Below are positions 1 to 5,000 of a stretch of DNA of 6,430 bases, in pieces (position 1 is the stretch's first letter; each line of letters begins with the position of its first letter). Position numbers and translations under genes: made by a program. The stretch lies in the NCBI GenBank assembly GCA_030642525.1, contig DAOWNO010000125.1, forward strand, positions 1 to 6,430, in the 5' to 3' direction. The notes beneath the pieces are model-generated. The model worked only from the letters and a program-made list of their open reading frames with translations, made no database searches and was not told the origin of the DNA. Source of the DNA: Candidatus Aegiribacteria sp. (GTDB taxonomy: Bacteria > Fermentibacterota > Fermentibacteria > Fermentibacterales > JCC-6).

Positions 1-301
1 ATCTTGAAACAACATTAAGTAAGTCAAGAATTTTTCCAGCACCGATGCTTACATCTTGATCAATATAGGCGATTTTCTTGCGAATATCCCATACGTTCTT
101 CTCATCAACACGCATTCCATCGAAGATAACTTCGCCTTTGCCGGGTTTGATAAATCCTAAAACCATAGAGAAAAGAGAACTCTTCCCTGAACCTGATTTT
201 CCTAATATGACAGCTTTATCACCCTGATGTATTTCAAAAGAGAGGTTTTGAATTATTGTTTTACTATTATAAGATAGATGAATATTGTTGAATTCAATCA
301 T
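1..301 (-). CDS. ABC transporter ATP-binding protein, N-terminal part
   Basis: This is the N-terminal 100 residues of an ABC ATPase whose 3' end lies beyond the left edge. Translation begins MIEFNNIHLSYNSKTI. Residues 34-42 form the Walker A motif (GKSGSGKSS), followed by the usual GFIKPGKGEVIFDG strand-turn region at 49-62. The Q-loop glutamine is Q82 in AYIDQD. The signature motif, Walker B and H-loop are outside the window. The ATG at 301 is preceded by AAGGA at a normal distance. The domain would hydrolyse ATP at the inner membrane to power a transporter. The short plain N-terminus, with no membrane segment, indicates a separate ATPase subunit rather than a fused exporter. The VSIGAGK stretch after the Q-loop is loosely reminiscent of FetA/YbbL-type ATPases, but the substrate cannot be named. 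The partner permease is presumably to the left. Confidence 0.93.
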   Translation of the reverse strand, partial: MIEFNNIHLSYNSKTIIQNLSFEIHQGDKAVILGKSGSGKSSLFSMVLGFIKPGKGEVIFDGMRVDEKNVWDIRKKIAYIDQDVSIGAGKILDLLNVVSR

Positions 302-511
302 TGTATTCCTTATTTGTATACCACAATCTGTTCCTCGAATACTTTCTTCAATTCTTAGTATAATGACTTTTCATGAAAATGATAGTATTCATTATGTTAA
401 ATTACAAGAGGCATTCCGGGTTACATATATTTTGTGTTTAGGGTTCTCTCTCAAGGAATCACATTGGCTGATGACATCCATTTTCTGAGAGCTCCAAAGA
501 AGTCACTAGAT

Positions 512-540
512 TTGCAGAGTGTTATGTAGCTTCGTAGTAT
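512..540 (+). promoter_or_regulatory. Weak candidate promoter of the broken toxin-antitoxin locus
   Basis: TTGCAG (512-517) and TAGTAT (535-540) are separated by 17 bases and lie just upstream of a Shine-Dalgarno GGAGGTGA (550-557) and the ATG at 562. The -10 matches consensus at four of six positions and the -35 at only three. The call rests mostly on position. The rest of 302-511 shows no gene that I can support, only AT-rich sequence with an imperfect palindrome around 378-393 (AATGA / TCATT arms). Confidence 0.3.
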
Positions 541-561
541 ACAATTAATGGAGGTGAGAAA

Positions 562-817
562 ATGTAAAGATCTGTTGAAGCCACAATCGAAGTTGATGGA
601 AAAGTACACATTAGGGAAAGCATTCACCTGTCACATGCTTGTAGAGCAATAGTGACAATTATTGATGAGCCTGATATTCCTGAAACTGCCATTCTCAGCA
701 AGATTGATTTTCAGTCTGGATCTTTGCAACGCGTTAGTTATGTTCGCCCAGGGAAAATTGTTTACTGCAAACACAACTCTGATTAGGATGGAAGTCGGCA
801 ATCAACATTCTCAATAG
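562..817 (+). pseudogene. Broken toxin-antitoxin locus: antitoxin N-terminus fused to MazF-like toxin C-terminus
   Basis: A strong ribosome site (GGAGGTGA, 550-557) leads into ATG at 562, but codon 2 is TAA. Reading through it gives RSVEATIEVDGKVHIRE and then HACRAIVTIIDEPDIPETA, the pattern of small antitoxins encoded beside MazF or PIN toxins. After about codon 47 the frame changes character to KIDFQSG and SYVRPGKI, the conserved C-terminal strand of MazF/PemK ribonucleases. One extra base near G760 then breaks it: the frame ends at TAG 784-786, while the frame starting at TTT 761 continues the MazF pattern as FTANTTLIRMEVG to TAG 815-817. Three lesions are therefore visible: a nonsense codon at position 2, an internal deletion removing the antitoxin C-terminus and most of the toxin, and a frameshift. 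No active toxin can be made. Family assignment is by motif recognition, not by search. Confidence 0.72.
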
Positions 818-824
818 CTAAAAT

Positions 825-845
825 ATGACAATATCCTGTTGTCAT
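825..845 (+). terminator. Small hairpin with T-rich tail after the broken toxin
   Basis: ATGACAA (825-831) and TTGTCAT (839-845) are perfect complements around a 7-base loop, followed by TAATTCTTTTTCT. The stem is short and AT-rich, so it is a weak terminator candidate. It may also be a remnant of the toxin's coding sequence, because a degenerate MazF-like frame may continue past 817. The remaining sequence to 1023 holds no gene that I recognise. Confidence 0.25.
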
Positions 846-1023
846 TAATTCTTTTTCTGAATCAACTGAGATACTGCGATAGCAATTACCAGAGCATTAT
901 TCTGGGTCGTTAAAGGTTTGGCAGAGCCTTTCATTCACCGGGGAACATCAGGTTCAGTGGATAGTACTTACTTGGAATTTAACTCAGGGGGTACTATTCT
1001 ACTGCAGCCTCTGGTTATGACTC

Positions 1024-2715
1024 CTATCTCAACAGACACAGGCCGGTTGTTTCCGTAATACTTTCGGACTGTATCCTGCAGAAGTAAAGACCGGCTGAAA
1101 CAGGCTCACCGTTCTGGCTTCTTCCATTCCACTGCACCGAATGCTCTCCGGCGGCAAGCTCGGAGTTTTCAAGGGTAGAAACAATCCTGCCGGAAAGATC
1201 GTATATTTCTATTGATGTGTATCCCGGCTCGGAAAGCTCAAATGAGATGGATGCAGTTGAATGGAAAGGATTCGGACTGGCGCACAAACCAAGATGGTGT
1301 GAAGGTTCCAGGGTGATCCCTGTTTCAGTAACAGTAAAGCTTATAGTGTCCGCGGCAACAGGAACGCCTTCATCGAAGGATGCCACAATAAGTTCGTTCG
1401 ATCCAACCTCCGCGAACAGATCGTCCAGGTAGGTGTACTTCAAGCCGGTTCCGAAGGCGTAGAGGTTCCAGTCCATACCGGCTATGTAAACAACCCCGTC
1501 GGTGATGGCCGGGCTGGAGAAGATCCAATCACTACCGGTTGCGTAAGACCAGATCTCTTCACCTGTATCACAATCCAGAGCGATTACTCTGGCATTATCA
1601 GGATTATTCTTCTCACCGTAGAAAACAATACCATCAGCGATGCCGGAAGAGCCGTGTTGCTCACCTGGTACGGACCAGATGGTGTTACCGGTAAAGGCAT
1701 TAAGACAATGGAAGTTAACTACCTCATCCCCGAAGTAGAGCCTGCCGTCATGATAGGCGGGAGTTGCCGTTATGTAACCGGAAACAATAACAGCCTCCCA
1801 GATGGTAATCCCTGTCATTGTATCAATTGCCCTCGTTTTGCCATCATCTCCGTTTATGTATATCAAACTGTCCACAACAACCGGAGATGAGTCCCAGTAG
1901 CCTCTATATGCATCAGTGTTTTCCCATATGATCGAGCCTGTGTTGGCATCCAATGCATACAAAGGGGTCTCGCCTACCCAACAAAATGTTGGAACAAATA
2001 CCATGTCATTACAGACAGTCATACAGCTCACCTGATTTCCGGAGAGCGTATCCGCCCATATTTCTAAGCCAGTTTCTGCATTAAAGCAGTGGACACTTGA
2101 TATTTTCTGGGGCCAGTTGTCATTTCGCCCACAATACACTCTGCCATCAACAACTGCAGGTGTGCTTCCTTCCCAGTCGGCAGCACCGGTAGCCCAGATC
2201 CTTTCACCGGTCAGGGCATCCAGGCACCACACTGAATCGCTGGCTGTGAACAGGTAACCGTTCTTCACAGTAACTGCGTCATCTGTAGCACCAGTCCTGT
2301 ATTTCCAGATCAATTCACCGGTCGATGAATCCAGGGCATACAGGGTATCATTGCCATGGTCTGATGGATAGTACACAATTCCATCAACGATCACCGGTGT
2401 TGGGAATTCGTGATAATCTCCGGTGACCGGCGCTGTCCAGAGTATTGTATTGTCAGTTGGAGCAGGCGACTCGGAAAAACCATGATGAAGATCATTCTGC
2501 ATGTATGTGTACCAGTCGGTATTCAGTCGGGGCATCTGAACCATTGGCTCCCCGTTAAGTGAGTACTGGACGTATTCAGGTGTCTCGTTTTCGTTCTCCA
2601 CAATGGCTCTGACGGTAAGCCAGTCGCCATTGTAGGTCTCACCATCAACTGGTTCTGTGATTGTAAGATTAGTGACAGATATCAGGATTGCTGTGAGGAT
2701 CGTTCCAAAAGTCAT
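1024..2715 (-). CDS. Secreted PQQ-repeat beta-propeller protein with FlgD-like C-terminal sorting module
   Basis: This 563-residue protein has a short hydrophobic N-terminus (residues 1-18) that may be a signal peptide. A probable Ig-like domain follows at about 19-65 (ITEPVDGETY, YVQYSLNGEP). Eight propeller repeats come next, each ending in a TG-x-x-IW type motif with tryptophans at 92, 137, 174, 220, 264, 306, 347 and 389. They are typically preceded by YALD, CLDA or CFNA and spaced about 37-46 residues, as expected for an eight-bladed PQQ/PQQ_2 propeller. Residues 478-563 contain ASPNPF and a FlgD-like Ig domain (IEIYDLSGR, then AGLYFCR), a C-terminal module common on exported proteins of FCB-type bacteria. 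The start ATG has AGGAG six bases upstream. It is probably exported or surface-attached, with a structural or binding role. No evidence supports PQQ cofactor binding or dehydrogenase activity. It is downstream of the methyltransferase gene on the same strand, separated by a hairpin. Confidence 0.88.
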   Translation of the reverse strand: MTFGTILTAILISVTNLTITEPVDGETYNGDWLTVRAIVENENETPEYVQYSLNGEPMVQMPRLNTDWYTYMQNDLHHGFSESPAPTDNTILWTAPVTGDYHEFPTPVIVDGIVYYPSDHGNDTLYALDSSTGELIWKYRTGATDDAVTVKNGYLFTASDSVWCLDALTGERIWATGAADWEGSTPAVVDGRVYCGRNDNWPQKISSVHCFNAETGLEIWADTLSGNQVSCMTVCNDMVFVPTFCWVGETPLYALDANTGSIIWENTDAYRGYWDSSPVVVDSLIYINGDDGKTRAIDTMTGITIWEAVIVSGYITATPAYHDGRLYFGDEVVNFHCLNAFTGNTIWSVPGEQHGSSGIADGIVFYGEKNNPDNARVIALDCDTGEEIWSYATGSDWIFSSPAITDGVVYIAGMDWNLYAFGTGLKYTYLDDLFAEVGSNELIVASFDEGVPVAADTISFTVTETGITLEPSHHLGLCASPNPFHSTASISFELSEPGYTSIEIYDLSGRIVSTLENSELAAGEHSVQWNGRSQNGEPVSAGLYFCRIQSESITETTGLCLLR

Positions 2716-2738
2716 ATTGTTCTCCTATCTCATATATC

Positions 2739-2796
2739 CATAATACCGAGTTGACTTATCATTGGATCGCAGTTTTCAGGTCAACTCGGCATTATG
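2739..2796. repeat. 17-bp inverted repeat (intergenic hairpin)
   Basis: CATAATACCGAGTTGAC (2739-2755) pairs with GTCAACTCGGCATTATG (2780-2796) with 16 of 17 complementary positions around a 24-base loop. It fills most of the gap between the methyltransferase stop and the propeller gene start. Neither arm is followed by a run of T, so it is not a classical intrinsic terminator. It lacks the box spacing and offset bulge of the attC sites nearby. It could be a terminator of another type, an mRNA-stabilising or processing hairpin, or one copy of a dispersed genomic repeat. Confidence 0.75.
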
Positions 2797-2800
2797 TGCA

Positions 2801-3580
2801 TCAATTAGCACCCTTTGGCTTCTGTGCAAGAAGAGTAAGATGATGCTTTTCTTTGTCATAAGGTATACCGCTAATACCGCCATAGGTTTGCAGATTGCTG
2901 AATCCTACGGAAGCTAACAGATCACAATACTCGGATGTTCCATATATACGCATACCATACGAATATTCCTGACGCTCATATCCTCTAAGAATAATCCATC
3001 GAGTAGTATTCCAGGTCCAGTCATCATTGGCTGTTGTTTCTTCAAGTCTGATCGTTCCATTGTCCTCTTCATGCCAATATCTGGAGTGTCTTGAGGAACG
3101 GTTTGCGATGATATATTCTCTAGTAACATTCTGAAGAAGAAGCTTGCCTCCTGGTTTCAGCGACATAAAGCAATTTTCAAGAACCTTATTATCGTCCTTG
3201 GGATCCTGAAAGTACCCGAAGGAATTGTACATGATAATGATGTTCTTAAAGCCATCAGGTTCGACAAAGTCACGCATATCTGCGCAAAGGAATCGGGCAT
3301 CGAGTTTCATGTCCATTGCTTTTCTTGAAGCTTCCTGTATGAAGCCAGGATTTAGATCGATGCCGGTAACAGAGTATCCCTGTTGGGATAATGCCAACGA
3401 ATGCCGTCCAAATCCGCAGGCCAGATCCAGAATTGATTCACCTGGCTCCATCTCCAGAAGCTTTGCAATTCCGGCAGCAGCAGCTTCGGACATTTCGATT
3501 CTTTTCTCGCTCCAGATGAATGAGCGGTTAGCCTCCCAGTATTTTGGATCGGTATACCAATCAGAAGGGGGTAGTTCCAA
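2801..3580 (-). CDS. Class I SAM-dependent methyltransferase
   Basis: The 259-residue product has the Rossmann-like methyltransferase core. Motif I is at 51-60 (LDLACGFGRH), the acidic residue binding the SAM ribose is D75 in GIDLN, and ADMRDF lies at 100-105 near the adenine pocket. YNSFGYF (118-124) falls in the motif IV region, and LKPGGKLLL at 141-149 is the usual post-core strand. The C-terminal 100 residues form a lineage-specific cap, and the methyl acceptor cannot be deduced. The start is TTG at 3580, seven bases after AAGGA. No ATG in frame nearby has a comparable ribosome site. The gene begins about 20 bases beyond the predicted crossover point of attC1 and has the same orientation as the cassettes. 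It could therefore be the first chromosomal gene beyond the integron or a third cassette that lost its own attC. Confidence 0.88.
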   Translation of the reverse strand: MELPPSDWYTDPKYWEANRSFIWSEKRIEMSEAAAAGIAKLLEMEPGESILDLACGFGRHSLALSQQGYSVTGIDLNPGFIQEASRKAMDMKLDARFLCADMRDFVEPDGFKNIIIMYNSFGYFQDPKDDNKVLENCFMSLKPGGKLLLQNVTREYIIANRSSRHSRYWHEEDNGTIRLEETTANDDWTWNTTRWIILRGYERQEYSYGMRIYGTSEYCDLLASVGFSNLQTYGGISGIPYDKEKHHLTLLAQKPKGAN

Positions 3581-3593
3581 TTTGCTTTCCTTT

Positions 3594-3676
3594 CGCAGAA
3601 CGTTTGCATAACCAGCACAAATATTAAACTAGTTCCTTACTTCGCATTTGTGACTGGTTCATGCATTTGCTCTGCG
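3594..3676 (-). repeat. attC-like recombination site 1 (behind brnA)
   Basis: Read on the minus strand the site runs CGCAGAGCAAATGCAT-GAACCAG ... GCTGGTTATGCAAACGTTCTGCG, 83 bp. The inner arms ATGCAT-AACCAG pair with one extrahelical G, and the pairing continues through CACAAAT with a second offset base, as in folded attC bottom strands. The outer boxes are unusual: R' is GTTCTGC rather than GTTRRRY, and R'' has AGC in place of AAC, yet CGCAGA and TCTGCG still pair. It starts seven bases after the brnA stop. Blocks of 17 and 22 bases are shared with site 2, the second with a single mismatch. Confidence 0.7.
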
Positions 3677-3683
3677 GTTTATT

Positions 3684-3896
3684 TCATGAACCCCATTTGA
3701 GTTCAAGCTTTCGATGGTGTTGAGCGCAATCCCTGAGATAGAGATTTATCAAACTCTGGTAAGGAATGCCGGTTTCTTTTGACATAACCTTGAAATACTC
3801 CACTACATCAACACCGAGCCTGATTGTTACTGATTTCTTCAGATCCTTGATATATGGATTAGATTTCGAATCTGAAAAATCATAACTTTCTCTCAT
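3684..3896 (-). CDS. brnA: BrnA-like ribbon-helix-helix antitoxin
   Basis: The product of 70 residues begins MRESYDFSDSKSNPY and contains KKSVTIRLGVDVVEYFKVMS (20-39) and GIPYQSLINLYLRD (43-56). This is the ribbon-helix-helix pattern of CopG/BrnA antitoxins, which bind DNA as dimers and neutralise BrnT. The start chosen is ATG 3896, which overlaps the brnT stop as ATGA and has GGAGG six bases upstream. A longer frame open to 3983 is rejected because it would lie inside brnT and has no such ribosome site. Translational coupling with brnT plus a strong SD should favour antitoxin synthesis. The complex probably represses the promoter ahead of brnT. Its stop lies seven bases from attC1, as expected in a compact cassette. 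It is slightly short for BrnA but normal for the CopG-like variants paired with BrnT. Confidence 0.87.
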   Translation of the reverse strand: MRESYDFSDSKSNPYIKDLKKSVTIRLGVDVVEYFKVMSKETGIPYQSLINLYLRDCAQHHRKLELKWGS

Positions 3897-4177
3897 CTGA
3901 ATCCTCCGTACTGTTTTGTTTCGCTTTTGTCCGCCTTTCTTGCAGATATTATCCGAATCACTTTGCTTTTCTCTCTGAAGCAATGGCAGACAACCAGCAA
4001 TTTTAGTATAGTCGACATACCCAATAGTATGAAGCGATCCTCATCATTGGAATGATCTGGGTCCTGAATCGTTCTAGCAAACCCATCAGTGAAAGCAGTG
4101 ACCGCTTCCTTGAAAGATATGCCGTGTTTCCGGATATTATTTCGGTTTTTCTCAGAATCCCATTCAAAGCTTATCAT
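3893..4177 (-). CDS. brnT: BrnT-like ribonuclease toxin
   Basis: This 94-residue protein carries the BrnT family signature: FEWDSEKNRNNIRKHGISF at 4-22, DPDHSNDEDRFILLGMS at 39-55 and VIRIISARKADKSETKQY at 73-90. BrnT is a RelE-fold endoribonuclease that cleaves RNA and inhibits translation, and it is held inactive by BrnA in a tight complex. The length equals the family norm and the toxin-first order is typical. ATG 4177 has no Shine-Dalgarno sequence in front; instead a near-consensus promoter ends six bases upstream, so the message is probably leaderless. The stop overlaps the brnA start by four bases. The gene sits between two attC-like sites and looks like the toxin half of an integron cassette. 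All motif blocks appear intact, so the toxin is likely functional. Confidence 0.92.
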   Translation of the reverse strand: MISFEWDSEKNRNNIRKHGISFKEAVTAFTDGFARTIQDPDHSNDEDRFILLGMSTILKLLVVCHCFREKSKVIRIISARKADKSETKQYGGFR

Positions 4178-4180
4178 ATG

Positions 4181-4193
4181 TACATTGTATGTA
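4181..4193. promoter_or_regulatory. Candidate BrnA operator over the brnT -10 box
   Basis: TACAT (4181-4185) and ATGTA (4189-4193) form an inverted repeat with a 3-base centre that overlaps the predicted -10 hexamer. A perfect 8-bp palindrome ATGTACAT (4178-4185) overlaps it. Position and symmetry suit autorepression by the BrnT-BrnA complex, which is known for the family. The site itself is inferred. Confidence 0.45.
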
Positions 4194-4212
4194 TAATTGC
4201 CATAAATGTCAA
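4184..4212 (-). promoter_or_regulatory. Near-consensus brnTA promoter, predicted leaderless
   Basis: On the minus strand TTGACA (4212-4207, six of six) is followed after exactly 17 bases by TACAAT (4189-4184, five of six). Only six bases separate the -10 from the brnT ATG at 4177, so a start seven bases below the -10 coincides with the A of ATG. This explains the missing Shine-Dalgarno sequence. The promoter lies inside the cassette, between the attC2 crossover point and the gene. Confidence 0.72.
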
Positions 4213-4233
4213 GTACAATCTGGTCTCAATTCT

Positions 4234-4322
4234 GATGCATAACGCTTTGCATAACCAGCACAGATATTACTCTGGTTCAAGACTATGCATTTGTGGCTGG
4301 TTCATGCAATTGTTATCTCATC
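4234..4322 (-). repeat. attC-like recombination site 2 (behind higA)
   Basis: On the minus strand the site begins with GATGAGATAACAA, followed by L'' TTGCATGAACCAGC. It ends with L' GCTGGTTATGCAA and R' AGCGTTATGCATC. The arms pair as ATAAC, TTGCAT and AACCAGC blocks with an extrahelical G between the last two and an unpaired spacer between R and L boxes. This is the layout of integron attC sites, where the bottom strand folds and is cut at G^TT. The 89-bp length is ordinary. It lies directly against the higA stop codon at 4323. Ends in GCGTTATGC as many attC sites do. Confidence 0.75.
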
Positions 4323-4619
4323 CTATATTGCATGGTATTGATGCACTTCTTCTTTTATTCGTTTCATATTAGCATCAATTGTGCTGTCCAAGTCATAGTC
4401 CATCTGTAGTCCAAGCCAGAAGCTTGGGGAATTTCCGAAATACATGCTGAGACGAAGGGCGGTATCTGCGGTTATCCGTCTCTTTCCATGCACTATTTCA
4501 TTGATGCGACGAGGAGATACTCCCAGCTCATTTCCAAGTTTGTTCTGACTTAGCCCAAGAGGGAGCATGAACTCCTCCATAAGGACTTCTCCTGGATGTA
4601 ATGGTTTCATTTTCTTCAT
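4323..4619 (-). CDS. higA: HigA-family XRE antitoxin
   Basis: The protein has 98 residues and opens MKKMKPLHPGEVLMEEFMLP, the hallmark of HigA/VapI antidotes. A helix-turn-helix spans about 24-45 (SQNKLGNELGVSPRRINEIV) and is followed by HGKRRITADTALRLSMYFG, NSPSFWLGLQ and DYDL, all family-conserved. HigA neutralises the HigB ribonuclease and represses the operon as a DNA-binding dimer. Start ATG 4619 has GAGGTGA at good spacing. The internal ATG at codon 4 is closer to the usual HigA start but has a poorer site position. It follows higB by nine bases in the toxin-first order typical of higBA. The stop codon touches attC2, so the gene fills its cassette to the edge. The protein looks complete and functional. 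Confidence 0.95.
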   Translation of the reverse strand: MKKMKPLHPGEVLMEEFMLPLGLSQNKLGNELGVSPRRINEIVHGKRRITADTALRLSMYFGNSPSFWLGLQMDYDLDSTIDANMKRIKEEVHQYHAI

Positions 4620-4628
4620 ATTTCACCT

Positions 4629-4910
4629 CTAGTGATAATCAACGATCTCAACATTGAAAGCGTCTCCCTGTTCCCAAACGAAGCATATTCGCCATTGCTT
4701 ATTGATCCTAATGCTATACTGTCCTTTCCGTTTTCCGCTGAGCGACTCAAACCGATTACTCGGAGGAACTCTTAAATCTTCTGTACTTGAACTTCTGTGA
4801 AGCATCCTCAGTTTCCTGAATGCAGTCCTTTGTATAGAAGAAGGTAGCTTTCTCGAGCGCTCTCTGTTGAAGAGCTTCTCAGTATCTTTGCACTTAAAAC
4901 TCTGTATCAT
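4629..4910 (-). CDS. higB: HigB-family ribosome-dependent mRNA interferase toxin
   Basis: The 93-residue product matches the plasmid-maintenance-killer/HigB family of RelE-fold toxins: FKCKDTEKLF at 5-14, AFRKLRMLH at 30-38, RVPPSNRFESLSGKRKGQYS at 47-66, IRINKQWRICFVW at 67-79 and VEIVDYH at the end. HigB cleaves mRNA on the ribosome and is inhibited by HigA, encoded nine bases downstream. Length and all conserved blocks are normal. ATG 4910 has no convincing Shine-Dalgarno sequence; a promoter-like element ends six bases upstream, so translation may be leaderless, as proposed for brnT. It is the first gene of the array next to the integrase relic, the position that is usually best expressed in an integron. 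Confidence 0.95.
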   Translation of the reverse strand: MIQSFKCKDTEKLFNRERSRKLPSSIQRTAFRKLRMLHRSSSTEDLRVPPSNRFESLSGKRKGQYSIRINKQWRICFVWEQGDAFNVEIVDYH

Positions 4911-4916
4911 ATGTTG

Positions 4917-4945
4917 AATCTATATCGTATAACGTTATGCGTCAA
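4917..4945 (-). promoter_or_regulatory. Candidate higBA promoter spanning the attI-like junction
   Basis: On the minus strand TTGACG (4945-4940, five of six) is followed at 17 bases by TAGATT (4922-4917, four of six); an alternative -10, TATAGA (4924-4919), has a 15-base spacer. With the first choice, six bases separate the -10 from the higB ATG, the same geometry as brnT. The palindrome ATAACGTTAT lies in the spacer and may be a HigA operator. The -35 is on the integrase side and the -10 on the cassette side of the inferred crossover. Confidence 0.5.
4926..4943 (-). other. Possible attI-like crossover junction
   Basis: The minus strand reads GACGCATAACGTTATACGA. The AACG^TTATAC core resembles the GCG^TTATGC end of attC2 and lies exactly where the first cassette would join attI, between the divergent integrase relic and higB. 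It includes the perfect 10-bp palindrome ATAACGTTAT (4929-4938). No long folded attC is seen beside it, consistent with an attI rather than an attC. The same bases could simply be a HigA operator. Confidence 0.35.
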
Positions 4946-4964
4946 GTATTCTTGAGATAATGAT

Positions 4965-4981
4965 TATGTAGAGTCTACATA
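4965..4981. promoter_or_regulatory. Perfect 17-bp palindrome, candidate operator
   Basis: TATGTAGA and TCTACATA (4965-4972 and 4974-4981) are perfect complements around one central G. The site lies 20 bases ahead of the integrase-relic ATG and upstream of the higB -35, in the control region shared by two divergent genes. Integrase genes in integrons are often controlled by LexA, but this sequence is not a known LexA box that I recognise. The regulator is unknown. Confidence 0.5.
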
Positions 4982-5000
4982 TCAGGCAGGTTCAATAATT

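Noticed and set aside
285..488. Plus-strand frame over 285-488
   Set aside because: Low-complexity hydrophobic translation, overlaps the ABC gene start, no ribosome site and no family pattern.
548..649. Short frame from ATG 548 as a gene
   Set aside because: It is 33 codons, lacks its own ribosome site, and the adjacent frame from 562 matches a known antitoxin pattern.
912..931. AAAGG / CCTTT hairpin as terminator of the propeller gene
   Set aside because: Short stem, no T-run on the minus strand, and about 90 bases from the stop codon.
1217..1890. Plus-strand open frames inside the propeller gene
   Set aside because: They are antisense to a well supported protein with repeats and have no motifs or ribosome sites.
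2739..2796. Hairpin considered as a third attC site
   Set aside because: The arms pair continuously, with one internal mismatch and no R/L box spacer or extrahelical base, and no GTT-type R' end lies at the expected place.
3897..3983. N-terminal extension of brnA to 3983
   Set aside because: It would lie entirely within brnT, and ATG 3896 has a strong SD and the classic ATGA overlap.
3594..4322. Two palindromes considered as a CRISPR-type or insertion-sequence pair
   Set aside because: Only two copies over 600 bases apart with cassette genes between, no transposase between them, and architecture fits attC better.
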